Of a stretch of 14,954 nt of DNA, positions 7,203-13,379 are shown in pieces. Source of the DNA: Bacillota bacterium. GTDB lineage: Bacteria; Bacillota; Clostridia; Acetivibrionales; DSM-1351. The DNA lies in the NCBI GenBank assembly GCA_023398105.1, contig JAEWST010000168.1, forward strand, positions 1 to 14,954, written 5' to 3'. A program made the position numbers and the translations under genes. The notes below the pieces were generated by a model. That model saw only the letters and a program-made list of their open reading frames with translations, did no database searches and was not told where the DNA came from. Every line of letters begins with the position of its first letter. The first letter of the stretch is position 1.

Positions 7203-8522
7203 ATGTCAGAAATATTCAAGGGAATAAACAAAATCAAATTTGAAGGAAGTAAGTCAGATAATCCATTAGCATTTAAGTACTATGACGAAAATGCAGTTAT
7301 CGGTGGAAAAACAATGAAAGATCATTTGAGATTTGCAGTAGCGTATTGGCATACTTTTGCAGCACCAGGAGCTGATATGTTTGGAGCAGGCTCATATGAA
7401 AGACCTTGGAATACAATTTCAGATGCATTGGAAATGGCAAAATACAAAGTTGAAGCAAATTTTGAATTTGTTGAAAAATTAGGAGCACCATTCTTCTGCT
7501 TCCATGATAGAGATATCGCACCAGAAGGAGCAAATTTAGTAGAGACTAATAAAAACCTTGATATTATAACAGCTTTGATAAAAGATAGAATGAAATCAAG
7601 TGATGTAAAGCTTCTTTGGGGAACAACTAATGCTTTTGGTAATCCAAGATTTATGCATGGTGCTTCAACATCTCCAAATGCAGATGTATTTGCGTATGCT
7701 GCAGCTCAGGTTAAAAAGGCAATGGAAATAACTTATGAACTTGGTGGAGAAAACTACGTATTCTGGGGCGGTAGAGAAGGCTATGAAACTTTATTAAACA
7801 CAGATATGAAGCTTGAGTTAGATAACCTTGCAAGATTTTTAAAGATGGCAGTAGATTACGCTAAGGAGATTGGCTTCAAAGGACAATTCTTAATTGAACC
7901 TAAGCCAAAAGAACCAACAAAACACCAATATGATTTTGATACAGCAACAGTTATAGGCTTCTTAAAGACTTACGGCTTAGATCCATACTTCAAGATGAAT
8001 ATTGAAGCAAACCATGCAACTCTAGCAGGACACACTTTCCAGCATGAGCTTGCAACTTGCAGAATAAACAATATGCTTGGAAGCATAGATGCAAACCAAG
8101 GTGATGTAATGTTAGGATGGGATACTGATCAATTCCCAACAAATATTTATGATTCAACTCTTGCTATGCTTGAAGTACTAAAAGCAGGTGGATTAAATAA
8201 GGGTGGATTAAACTTTGACTCAAAAGTAAGAAGAGGTTCATTTGATCCATCAGACTTATTCTATGGACACATTGCGGGTATGGATACTTTCGCAAAGGGA
8301 CTTATCATAGCTAACAAGATTGTAGAAGATGGCAAGTTAGATGCATTTGTTGCTGACAGATATTCAAGCTATACTACAGGAATAGGTAAAGATATAGTTG
8401 ATGGTAAGGTTGGATTAAAAGAATTAGAGAAATATGCATTGAATCTTACAGTACAGAATAAGTCAGGACGTCAGGAAATGTTAGAAGCATTATTAAATCA
8501 ATATATATATGAAACAAAATAA
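7203..8522 (+). CDS. xylA: Xylose isomerase
   Basis: This enzyme converts D-xylose to D-xylulose, the substrate of XylB, in a metal-dependent TIM barrel. The catalytic pair is His101 and Asp104 in FCFHDRDIAPEG. The metal ligands line up as Glu232 (IEPKPKEPTKHQYD), Glu268 and His271 (MNIEANHATLAGH), Asp296 (SIDANQGD), Asp307 and Asp309 (GWDTDQFPT) and Asp339 (GLNFDSKVRRGS). With about 440 residues and the N-terminal extension it is a class II enzyme. An upstream in-frame TTG at 7161 adds 14 residues but lacks a ribosome site. I choose ATG 7203, which has GGAGG at 7190-7194 and matches the usual N-terminus (M-S-E-I-F-K-G). It follows xylR by 60 bp with no promoter visible in between, so it is probably co-transcribed with xylR or xylB. 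Confidence 0.96.
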   Translation: MSEIFKGINKIKFEGSKSDNPLAFKYYDENAVIGGKTMKDHLRFAVAYWHTFAAPGADMFGAGSYERPWNTISDALEMAKYKVEANFEFVEKLGAPFFCFHDRDIAPEGANLVETNKNLDIITALIKDRMKSSDVKLLWGTTNAFGNPRFMHGASTSPNADVFAYAAAQVKKAMEITYELGGENYVFWGGREGYETLLNTDMKLELDNLARFLKMAVDYAKEIGFKGQFLIEPKPKEPTKHQYDFDTATVIGFLKTYGLDPYFKMNIEANHATLAGHTFQHELATCRINNMLGSIDANQGDVMLGWDTDQFPTNIYDSTLAMLEVLKAGGLNKGGLNFDSKVRRGSFDPSDLFYGHIAGMDTFAKGLIIANKIVEDGKLDAFVADRYSSYTTGIGKDIVDGKVGLKELEKYALNLTVQNKSGRQEMLEALLNQYIYETK

Positions 8523-8799
8523 GCAATTAAAAAGGTATTTCTAAAACAAGTAACAAAGTAAGCTAGTAGAGCATTTTATTATTAAGTATTATAGAAGCAT
8601 ACCTACAATTACAGTAGGCTAAGAAGTAAATTATTTTGACTTCCTGCCGAGAATGTGGGTGTGCTTTTAGTTTTTTACTCAACTTTCACATATAAAAAGT
8701 CTATCAGTACTCAGTCTTATCATTGATGCTATAGAAAGCTGGCAAATCTCGATTATATTCTCTTTGTTTGCATAAAGGTGTCACATAATGTTTATCTCA
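8523..8799 (+). other. Intergenic region after xylA
   Basis: No gene is seen here. A weak hairpin, CCTAC (8602-8606) with GTAGG (8614-8618) and a 7-nt loop, is the only structured spot. It lacks a T-run, so the end of the xyl transcript is not obvious. A T-rich stretch, CTTTTAGTTTTTTAC, at about 8664-8678 has no convincing stem in front of it. Confidence 0.4.
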
Positions 8800-8808
8800 C
8801 ATATTATA
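8783..8808 (+). promoter_or_regulatory. Sigma-E/sigma-K-type promoter of the SPOCS gene
   Basis: CATATTATA at 8800-8808 matches the CATAnnnTA -10 pattern of mother-cell sigma factors. An AC dinucleotide (8783-8784, within TCACA) lies 15 nt upstream, near the -35 position typical of sigma-K. The start codon follows about 33 nt after the -10. The same nonamer occurs before the cotE-like gene. Confidence 0.5.
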
Positions 8809-8841
8809 GATTAGAAAAGTAAAAAGGAGTGACTTATCATT

Positions 8842-9543
8842 ATGTCAAATGAAATTATGGGAGGTTTCCCTCCTATTCCGCCGCCACCGCCACCACCACC
8901 ACCTAAAAAAACATTACAGGTTCCAGTAATAATAGGCTGGGGCGAGAAGCAAAAATTAGTAGTTAAAGAGATAACTGTGAGTAAAGCATGTGGTGATAAA
9001 CCAAGAACAGATATAGGTCTAGGTTCTAGCCCAGTTCCAGGTCATGGTCCAGAGCCATGTCTGCCTGCTGCTATTTTCAGAATTGTAGACGTAGATAAAG
9101 AAGTAGTAATTACAAAAACAAAATTAGTTCCAAGAATTGAATCTGACATTCCAACCTGTAGTCCTGTTAAGGAGTATTGGAGCAAAATTATTATTAATGG
9201 GTATGTTGATAAAAACATTATTTATAAGACAATCACATGTCATACAAAAGATGATGTTATGGGAGGATTAAATCAGATTACGACACGTGTATATTTCTCA
9301 ACATTTATTGAAGTTAAATCTAAAGAACCAGTTAAAGAAACTGATAGAGCAGAAATAGTAAGTGCAATTGTTGAAGGAGAGGACGAGGAGCTATTAGATC
9401 CTAATCCAGTAGATAAGTGTGCACCAGAGTGGGCTGTAACCTATAATAAACTTCTTGAAAAAATGTTGATTAGAATTACTGCAAAAGTTGTTAGAATTGA
9501 GCATGTAACAGTAAAACCAGAATGTCCACCTTGTCTAGAATAA
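8842..9543 (+). CDS. SPOCS/DUF3794-like protein with N-terminal polyproline tract
   Basis: The 233-residue protein has no signal peptide or membrane segment. Residues 10-21 are an almost pure proline run (PPIPPPPPPPPP), and a Gly/Pro-rich linker lies at about 58-75. The C-terminal part has the phrasing of SPOCS (DUF3794) domains: YWSKIIINGYVDKNIIYKT (112-130), then TTRVYFSTFIEV (147-158), and RITAKVVRIEHVTVKPE (211-227). SPOCS domains occur in spore proteins such as SipL and in many clostridial spore proteins. Seven cysteines (50, 73, 106, 133, 193, 228, 231), including a terminal CPPC, could allow cross-linking. AAGGAG lies 13 nt before the ATG, a rather long spacing. The sporulation-type promoter and neighbouring CotE-like gene support a coat or exosporium role. 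The domain call is from remembered patterns, not a search. Confidence 0.7.
   Translation: MSNEIMGGFPPIPPPPPPPPPKKTLQVPVIIGWGEKQKLVVKEITVSKACGDKPRTDIGLGSSPVPGHGPEPCLPAAIFRIVDVDKEVVITKTKLVPRIESDIPTCSPVKEYWSKIIINGYVDKNIIYKTITCHTKDDVMGGLNQITTRVYFSTFIEVKSKEPVKETDRAEIVSAIVEGEDEELLDPNPVDKCAPEWAVTYNKLLEKMLIRITAKVVRIEHVTVKPECPPCLE
8869..8904 (+). repeat. CCN codon run encoding polyproline
   Basis: Twelve codons encode PPI followed by nine prolines, using CCG, CCA and CCT. The region is C-rich in an otherwise AT-rich genome. It has the low-complexity form prone to triplet gain or loss and would need EF-P for smooth translation. Confidence 0.85.
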
Positions 9544-9883
9544 ACTGGTTTAAATTAGAAGAGTTGTTAAGAATATAGGAAGTTATATGTTTAAGAGTCT
9601 ACCCCTTTCAGTTTTAGTTGGGGTTCGTCGAAGGGGGAAGTAGTTCCCCCTAGCGAATAATAACGCTGCAAGTAATTAAATGAATGTTTGAGGTAGTTAA
9701 TGGCATTACGAAGTAAATTTCTTCTAACTCTATATGAGATGAAGGGAATAGTCTGTAGAAATTTTTACTTTAAGACGTTACTTATGTAGCAAAGTATATA
9801 GAGGTTGATAAAATATAGTTTCTAGATTAAAGCATTAAGTAATAGAATAACGCAATCTTACTCGGAAACTATGACTATTTGAG
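9544..9883 (+). other. Intergenic region with multiple inverted repeats
   Basis: No coding region is supported. Three adjacent hairpins lie at 9601-9667: ACCCC with GGGGT (9601-9605 and 9620-9624); AGGGGGAA with TTCCCCCT around a GTAG loop (9632-9639 and 9644-9651); and AGCG with CGCT (9652-9655 and 9664-9667). Further on, ATAGTTTC (9815-9822) pairs with GAAACTAT (9865-9872), with a nested AGATT/AATCT pair. The G-rich hairpin is the most stable and may end the SPOCS transcript, although no T-run follows. The remainder is AT-rich with nothing obvious. Confidence 0.5.
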
Positions 9884-9911
9884 CTAAAGAGCTACCTTGG
9901 TAGCTCTTTAG
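9884..9911 (-). terminator. Strong hairpin overlapping the cotE-like stop codon
   Basis: CTAAAGAGCTACC (9884-9896) and GGTAGCTCTTTAG (9899-9911) are perfectly complementary over 13 bp, with only two bases between them. The stop codon of the minus-strand gene (9908-9910) lies inside the stem. Neither strand has a long T-run afterwards, so it may act as a bidirectional barrier or 3'-stabilising hairpin more than as a classical terminator. Confidence 0.6.
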
Positions 9912-10717
9912 TCGCTATCTAATTTTCTTAAGGCTTCAAAATTCATATACATTAGTTCTTCTACTTTTGTACTTTCGCTATCCTCAAACTGCCATACTTT
10001 TGATGAAATATTATATTCAAATTTTTTTTGGGAGTCTGCAGTAAAATCTTTTTGTGCTGAGTCTGTATCATCAAATTCATTTGTTTGTTCTGCACTGTTT
10101 GCAGTTTTATCGTCATCTATACTATTTACAGAGTTTATGGCACTGGCAGAATCTAAGGCACCAGTATTACATTTAACAGAATTAACAATATGTAGCAAAT
10201 CTATTGTGCCTACATCATTTGCTGAGTTTGCAATTTTAATAGATTTAATGCTGTTTGGGGTGTTTTTGAAATCTGTAGGAGTATCACTATTCACTGTATC
10301 AACAGTGTCAATAACATTTTCTGTATCACAACTTATACTAGACACTCTTATTTCTCCAGAAACTTCAATGTTCCAGAAGGAGCGTATCCGACTCTTGTTA
10401 ATATAGTTAAACTTGCAGGATGGCTGGAGTATAAGTTGAGACTCTATTTTGCTATCTTCTGATGTTTCAAACAGAACTAATTCACAAAAATTTTTTCTTA
10501 TAGTAAATGATTTATAATTTGATTCTTTGGTTGCATTTGGCTGCCTATAAAAAACTAATACATTGTATTCTCCAAAGACGGCAACTTCTTTATCAGAAAT
10601 AAATTTTGAAAATACACTCTCAGCGCTTGCATAGCAATTAATTATAATTGAATTATAAGGCTTCTGCGATTGAATAATACTTGAGAATGCTATGCTGGTT
10701 TCATATGCTAGAGCCAT
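9908..10717 (-). CDS. CotE-like outer spore coat protein with low-complexity C-terminal extension
   Basis: Residues 1-130 resemble Bacillus subtilis CotE, the morphogenetic protein that organises the outer coat: EVAVFGEYNVLVFYRQPNAT (44-63) matches CotE's VEIEGYYDVNVWYSYADNT, and LILQPSC (95-101) matches VLQQPNC. IEVSGEIRVSS (117-127) corresponds to the VVGETKVVVEV region. This is from memory, not an alignment run. Residues 131-235 are rich in Asn, Ser, Asp and Thr, with recurring NS(A/V) units (NSAN, NSVK, NSVNS, NSAEQ), unlike the short acidic tail of Bacillus CotE. A more ordered acidic segment ends the protein (KVWQFEDSES, EELMYMNFEALRKLDSD). AGGAGA lies about 9 nt before the ATG. A sigma-E-like promoter upstream fits the known control of cotE. 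It converges on the SPOCS gene. If it is not CotE, it is still probably a spore surface protein. Confidence 0.6.
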   Translation of the reverse strand: MALAYETSIAFSSIIQSQKPYNSIIINCYASAESVFSKFISDKEVAVFGEYNVLVFYRQPNATKESNYKSFTIRKNFCELVLFETSEDSKIESQLILQPSCKFNYINKSRIRSFWNIEVSGEIRVSSISCDTENVIDTVDTVNSDTPTDFKNTPNSIKSIKIANSANDVGTIDLLHIVNSVKCNTGALDSASAINSVNSIDDDKTANSAEQTNEFDDTDSAQKDFTADSQKKFEYNISSKVWQFEDSESTKVEELMYMNFEALRKLDSD

Positions 10718-10771
10718 GTGCTACATCTCCTAACAAATAATTATTTTTATAGCAGTAAATTTATTACTACA

Positions 10772-10801
10772 TATAATATGAGCATTCATTCAGAAATATT
10801 A
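10772..10801 (-). promoter_or_regulatory. Sigma-E-type promoter of the cotE-like gene
   Basis: On the minus strand TAATATT (10801-10795) is followed after 14 nt by CATATTATA (10780-10772). This is close to the mother-cell sigma-E form, an ATATT-like -35, 14-15 nt, then CATAnnnT. The expected transcript starts about 48 nt before the ATG at 10717. B. subtilis cotE is known to be sigma-E dependent. Confidence 0.6.
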
Positions 10802-11039
10802 CTATAAAGTCTATGCCCAATAAGAAACTATTGCTTAATGGAAACATACTTATTAATAGAAAGTTAGGTTAGAAATAATTGCATAAATTAGTTGATAAAA
10901 AAGCCTGCACAATGAATACAAGGATTTAACTACACTACTAACCAGGGAGGGTGGATTAATTTGAACACATTTTGACTTTTACGTAAAGTCGAGTTAATAA
11001 TATATAATGCCTGTTTACTTATCAAAAATATGCAGTGCC
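10802..11039. other. Divergent intergenic region between the cotE-like gene and the acyltransferase
   Basis: No gene is visible. A palindromic element, TTTACGTAAA flanked by GACT and GTC, lies at 10974-10990. A shorter TACGTAAA recurs at 11059-11066 in the acyltransferase promoter. GGGAGGGTGG at 10945-10954 looks like a Shine-Dalgarno site, but the TTG behind it opens only a four-codon frame. Confidence 0.4.
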
Positions 11040-11068
11040 TTGACATTGATGTACTATATACGTAAAAT
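11040..11068 (+). promoter_or_regulatory. Sigma-A promoter of the acyltransferase operon
   Basis: TTGACA at 11040-11045 and TAAAAT at 11063-11068 are exactly 17 bp apart. The start would be near 11075, giving a leader of about 55 nt to the ATG at 11130. TACGTAAA (11059-11066) inside it repeats the core of the palindrome at 10974-10990. Confidence 0.7.
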
Positions 11069-11129
11069 TAGCATTAAGTAATTTAGTTCAGACTCAAGTA
11101 ATGTTTGTTGTATAAGGAGTCATATATAT

Positions 11130-12419
11130 ATGAAAGACAAAAATAATACTGAAACAAATTGGAGAAAGCTTGATAATACCGCAAATGTTTTTCCAGTAAT
11201 ATCAAATAAAACTTATAGTAGTGTATTTAGAGTCGCAGTTCGTCTTAAAGATGAAATTAATGGTGATATATTGCAAGAAGCGCTAATTAAAACTTTGCCA
11301 TTATTTAGTTCTTTTAGTGTTAAGCTAAAGCGTGGAGTTTTTTGGCACTATTTTGAAGCAAACAAAAAACAGCCTCAAGTTGAAAAAGAACAGGCGTATC
11401 CCTGTGCTTTTATTGATCCATACAATAACAATCAATTTCTATTTAAGGTTACTTACTTTGCAAAACGTATAAACCTTGAAGTTTTTCATGTTATTACTGA
11501 TGGAACAGGAGCATTGAAATTTTTACAGGCTTTAACATACAATTACATAAAGCTTGCATACAAGGATACTGTGCCAGAGAAAACATTAAGTATACCAGTG
11601 GTTGATGTTGTATCAGATGTTGAGGATAGCTATCATAAATACTACAGAAAGCATTCCTATCCAAAATACAAAACAAAGAAAGCGTATAAGCTCAAAGGGG
11701 ACATGCTTCCAGTATTTACGATTGGTGTTATTCATGGTGTTGTCAGCATTGAGCCTTTATTAGCATTATGTAAGAAAAAGAATGTAAGCCTAACGCAATA
11801 TATATCAACACTTATTATTTGGTGTATCTATAAAGAATATCTGAATGAGCAGACTAATAGAAAACCTATACAAGTGAATATACCAGTGAACTTGCGCCAG
11901 TTCTTTAATTCAACAACAGAAATGAATTTTTTCTCGTATATTAACGTTGGAATCACAAGCTCAAAAAGTAATTATACTTTTAATGAAATGCTGGATATAG
12001 TATCTAAGCAATTTAAGGAACAACTGACAAAAGATAATCTATCTCATACTATTTCGGGCAATGTATCTACAGAAAAAAATATATTTGTACGATTTTCACC
12101 GTTAGTTTTAAAGCAGTTAGGTGTAAAAATAGCGTATGTTAGTTCAAGTAAAGCAAACACAGTTGTTCTCTCGAATCTTGGGAAAGTTGAAGTGCATGAA
12201 GAATTTAAAAAATATATAAATGGCTTTGAAGTACTTATTAGTGTGTCGAAAGCTGAACCAACTAAATGTGCTATATGCTCATTTGATGATAAGATCGTTT
12301 TTTCATTTACTTCGATTTTAAGACAACCATATTTACAAAGGGCTTTTTTTCGGCATCTTAGCGACGAGGGAATAGACATTAAGATAGAAAGTAATGGTGT
12401 TTATTATGAAAACATGTAA
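11130..12419 (+). CDS. HxxxDG acyltransferase (alcohol acetyltransferase / condensation-like family)
   Basis: The 429-residue cytoplasmic protein belongs to the CoA-dependent acyltransferase superfamily (alcohol acetyltransferase, wax ester synthase, NRPS condensation). The active-site motif is present as FHVITDGTGAL: His120 as general base, Asp124 and Gly125. The N-terminal half shows WRKLDNTANVFP (11-22) and VFRVAVRLKDEINGDILQEAL. In the C-terminal half IPVNLRQFFNSTTEMNFFSYINVGI is typical of the bridging region, and VVLSNLGKVEV corresponds to the late core strand. The substrate is unknown: it could transfer an acyl group to an alcohol, a sugar or a lipid. AAGGAG lies 10 nt before the ATG. 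Its stop overlaps the next gene, a zinc-ribbon membrane protein, so the two are translationally coupled and probably work together. It is driven by the promoter at 11040-11068. Confidence 0.8.
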   Translation: MKDKNNTETNWRKLDNTANVFPVISNKTYSSVFRVAVRLKDEINGDILQEALIKTLPLFSSFSVKLKRGVFWHYFEANKKQPQVEKEQAYPCAFIDPYNNNQFLFKVTYFAKRINLEVFHVITDGTGALKFLQALTYNYIKLAYKDTVPEKTLSIPVVDVVSDVEDSYHKYYRKHSYPKYKTKKAYKLKGDMLPVFTIGVIHGVVSIEPLLALCKKKNVSLTQYISTLIIWCIYKEYLNEQTNRKPIQVNIPVNLRQFFNSTTEMNFFSYINVGITSSKSNYTFNEMLDIVSKQFKEQLTKDNLSHTISGNVSTEKNIFVRFSPLVLKQLGVKIAYVSSSKANTVVLSNLGKVEVHEEFKKYINGFEVLISVSKAEPTKCAICSFDDKIVFSFTSILRQPYLQRAFFRHLSDEGIDIKIESNGVYYENM

Positions 12420-13074
12420 AAGATGCAAGGTTAGTGTTGGAGAGGGTACAGACATTTGTCCGTTGTGCAGAACAGTTTTAACTGATATAACTGGTGAGAG
12501 GTCTGATAAAACATATCCTGAGATAGAAGTTAATTCTCATAAATACAATAGCATAAGGAGATTGTTTTTGTTTGTATCAATACTATCTGCGGTTGGGTCA
12601 GTTATTACAAATTATTTGACATATAATGGTGTGATGTGGTCAGCTATTACTATTTCAGTCATAGTATATTTTTGGGTAATAATGAGTTACTCAATTAGAC
12701 GAAATAGAAATATTGCCTCGCATATATTAGTACAGGTAACATGTGTATCAATTCTTACTGTAGTAATGGACAATTCTATTGGGTATAGTGGATGGTCGGT
12801 AAACAATGTCATACCTGAAATAATGATAGTAGCTAATGTGGCAGTATTAGTTTTAGTGTTTTTAAATCGTATGTATTGGCATACTTATGTAATAAACCAG
12901 ATAGTAATTGCTATATGTGGATTAATACCTGGTGTACTTTGGCTTTGTGGACTTATTACAGTTCGCATTCCTACTGTAATAGCAACTGCAACTTCATTTT
13001 TGGTATTAGTTATAATGATAATTTTTGGAGATAAAACAATTAAAAGTGAGCTTAGAAGAAGGTTTCATTTTTGA
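12406..13074 (+). CDS. Zinc-ribbon integral membrane protein (DUF6320-like)
   Basis: The N-terminal zinc ribbon has CKRC at 4-7 and CPLC at 18-21, counted from ATG 12406. A soluble linker leads to about six hydrophobic segments between residues 52 and 208 (for example LFLFVSILSAVGSVITNYL, ITISVIVYFWVIMSY, IMIVANVAVLVLVFL, VIATATSFLVLVIMIIFG). The C-terminus is basic (KSELRRRFHF). An in-frame ATG at 12394 would add four residues; I prefer 12406 because it places CxxC right after Met-Lys-Thr, the usual form. Both starts lie inside the upstream acyltransferase gene, giving a 14-bp overlap and translational coupling. The acyltransferase plus ribbon-membrane pairing recurs in Clostridia as far as I recall. 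The protein may anchor or feed the acyltransferase at the membrane, which is inference. No recognisable transporter or enzyme motif is seen. Confidence 0.75.
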   Translation: MKTCKRCKVSVGEGTDICPLCRTVLTDITGERSDKTYPEIEVNSHKYNSIRRLFLFVSILSAVGSVITNYLTYNGVMWSAITISVIVYFWVIMSYSIRRNRNIASHILVQVTCVSILTVVMDNSIGYSGWSVNNVIPEIMIVANVAVLVLVFLNRMYWHTYVINQIVIAICGLIPGVLWLCGLITVRIPTVIATATSFLVLVIMIIFGDKTIKSELRRRFHF

Positions 13075-13155
13075 GCAATCAAGTAATACTATACACTTTT
13101 TAATTACTATTGTGTTGCTGGAGGTATCAGCGGAAATGGAGGTTTAGCTTGAAAA
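13075..13155 (+). repeat. Upstream copy of the dehydrogenase leader (direct repeat, copy 1)
   Basis: This 81-bp segment starts right after the stop of the ribbon membrane gene. It matches 13298-13379 with about seven differences (substitutions and single-base indels). It carries the same GCTGGAGGTATCAGC block, the Shine-Dalgarno GGAGG (13138-13142), and the start TTGAAAA (13149-13155). Here the start opens only a 16-codon frame. Confidence 0.9.
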
Positions 13156-13199
13156 ATGCGAAGTTCACATTTCGCACATTCATCGTTCTCTTCGCATAG
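13149..13199 (+). pseudogene. 16-codon frame on the duplicated start codon
   Basis: TTG at 13149 has the same GGAGG and 6-nt spacing as the true dehydrogenase start. The frame reads MKNAKFTFRTFIVLFA and stops at TAG 13197-13199. It shares only Met-Lys with the dehydrogenase and then runs into the inserted segment. It is most simply a decapitated gene start left by the duplication. A translated leader peptide is an alternative that the sequence does not exclude. Confidence 0.45.
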
Positions 13200-13297
13200 C
13201 AAAAAGCTACAAGCAGCTTTTTGTGGGATTGATAAATGTACATACATGGTGCTTTTTCGAGTTACAAAAACCTGCAAGCAGCTTTTTGTGAATTTGG
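13156..13297 (+). repeat. Hairpin-rich segment between the two leader copies
   Basis: The 142-bp insert contains three inverted repeats. ATGCGAAG (13156-13163) pairs with CTTCGCAT (13190-13197). CAAAAAGCT (13200-13208) pairs with AGCTTTTTG (13215-13223). ACAAAAA-c-CTGC (13264-13275) pairs with GCAG-c-TTTTTGT (13278-13289). The last two share CAAGCAGCTTTTTGTG exactly. The T-tracts in the stems would let either hairpin act as a terminator for the upstream operon. The open frames on both strands here run through the hairpins and look non-coding. Confidence 0.75.
13200..13225 (+). terminator. Hairpin, possible terminator of the acyltransferase operon
   Basis: A 9-bp perfect stem, CAAAAAGCT with AGCTTTTTG and a 6-nt loop, ends in TTTTTGTG. 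It is the first terminator-like structure after the operon, about 125 nt past the stop codon. The T-run is part of the stem, so the fit is only moderate. Confidence 0.45.
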
Positions 13298-13379
13298 GCA
13301 ATCAAGCAATAACTATACACTTTTTAATTACTATTTGTGTCGCTGGAGGTATCAGCAGAATGGAGGTTTAGCTTGAAAA
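13298..13379 (+). repeat. Leader of the dehydrogenase gene (direct repeat, copy 2)
   Basis: This 82-bp partner of 13075-13155 includes the real ribosome site GGAGG (13362-13366) and start TTG (13373). GCTG and CAGC inside it form a small hairpin around GAGGTAT. Keeping both copies so similar suggests either a recent event or selection on the leader. Confidence 0.9.

Noticed and set aside
10137..10406. 89-codon plus-strand frame
   Set aside because: It is antisense to the low-complexity tail of the cotE-like gene; the repetitive composition keeps the frame open.
12044..12379. 111-codon minus-strand frame
   Set aside because: It is antisense to the C-terminal half of the acyltransferase, with no ribosome site or recognisable domain.
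13107..13301. 64-codon minus-strand frame across the same insert, with several cysteines
   Set aside because: It reads through the same hairpins, and no ribosome site stands before its start. The Cys-rich look comes from the repeated GCA/GCAG triplets.
13156..13371. 71-codon plus-strand frame running through the duplicated-leader insert
   Set aside because: It crosses two hairpins and the second leader copy, has no Shine-Dalgarno site of its own, and its sequence is dictated by the repeats.
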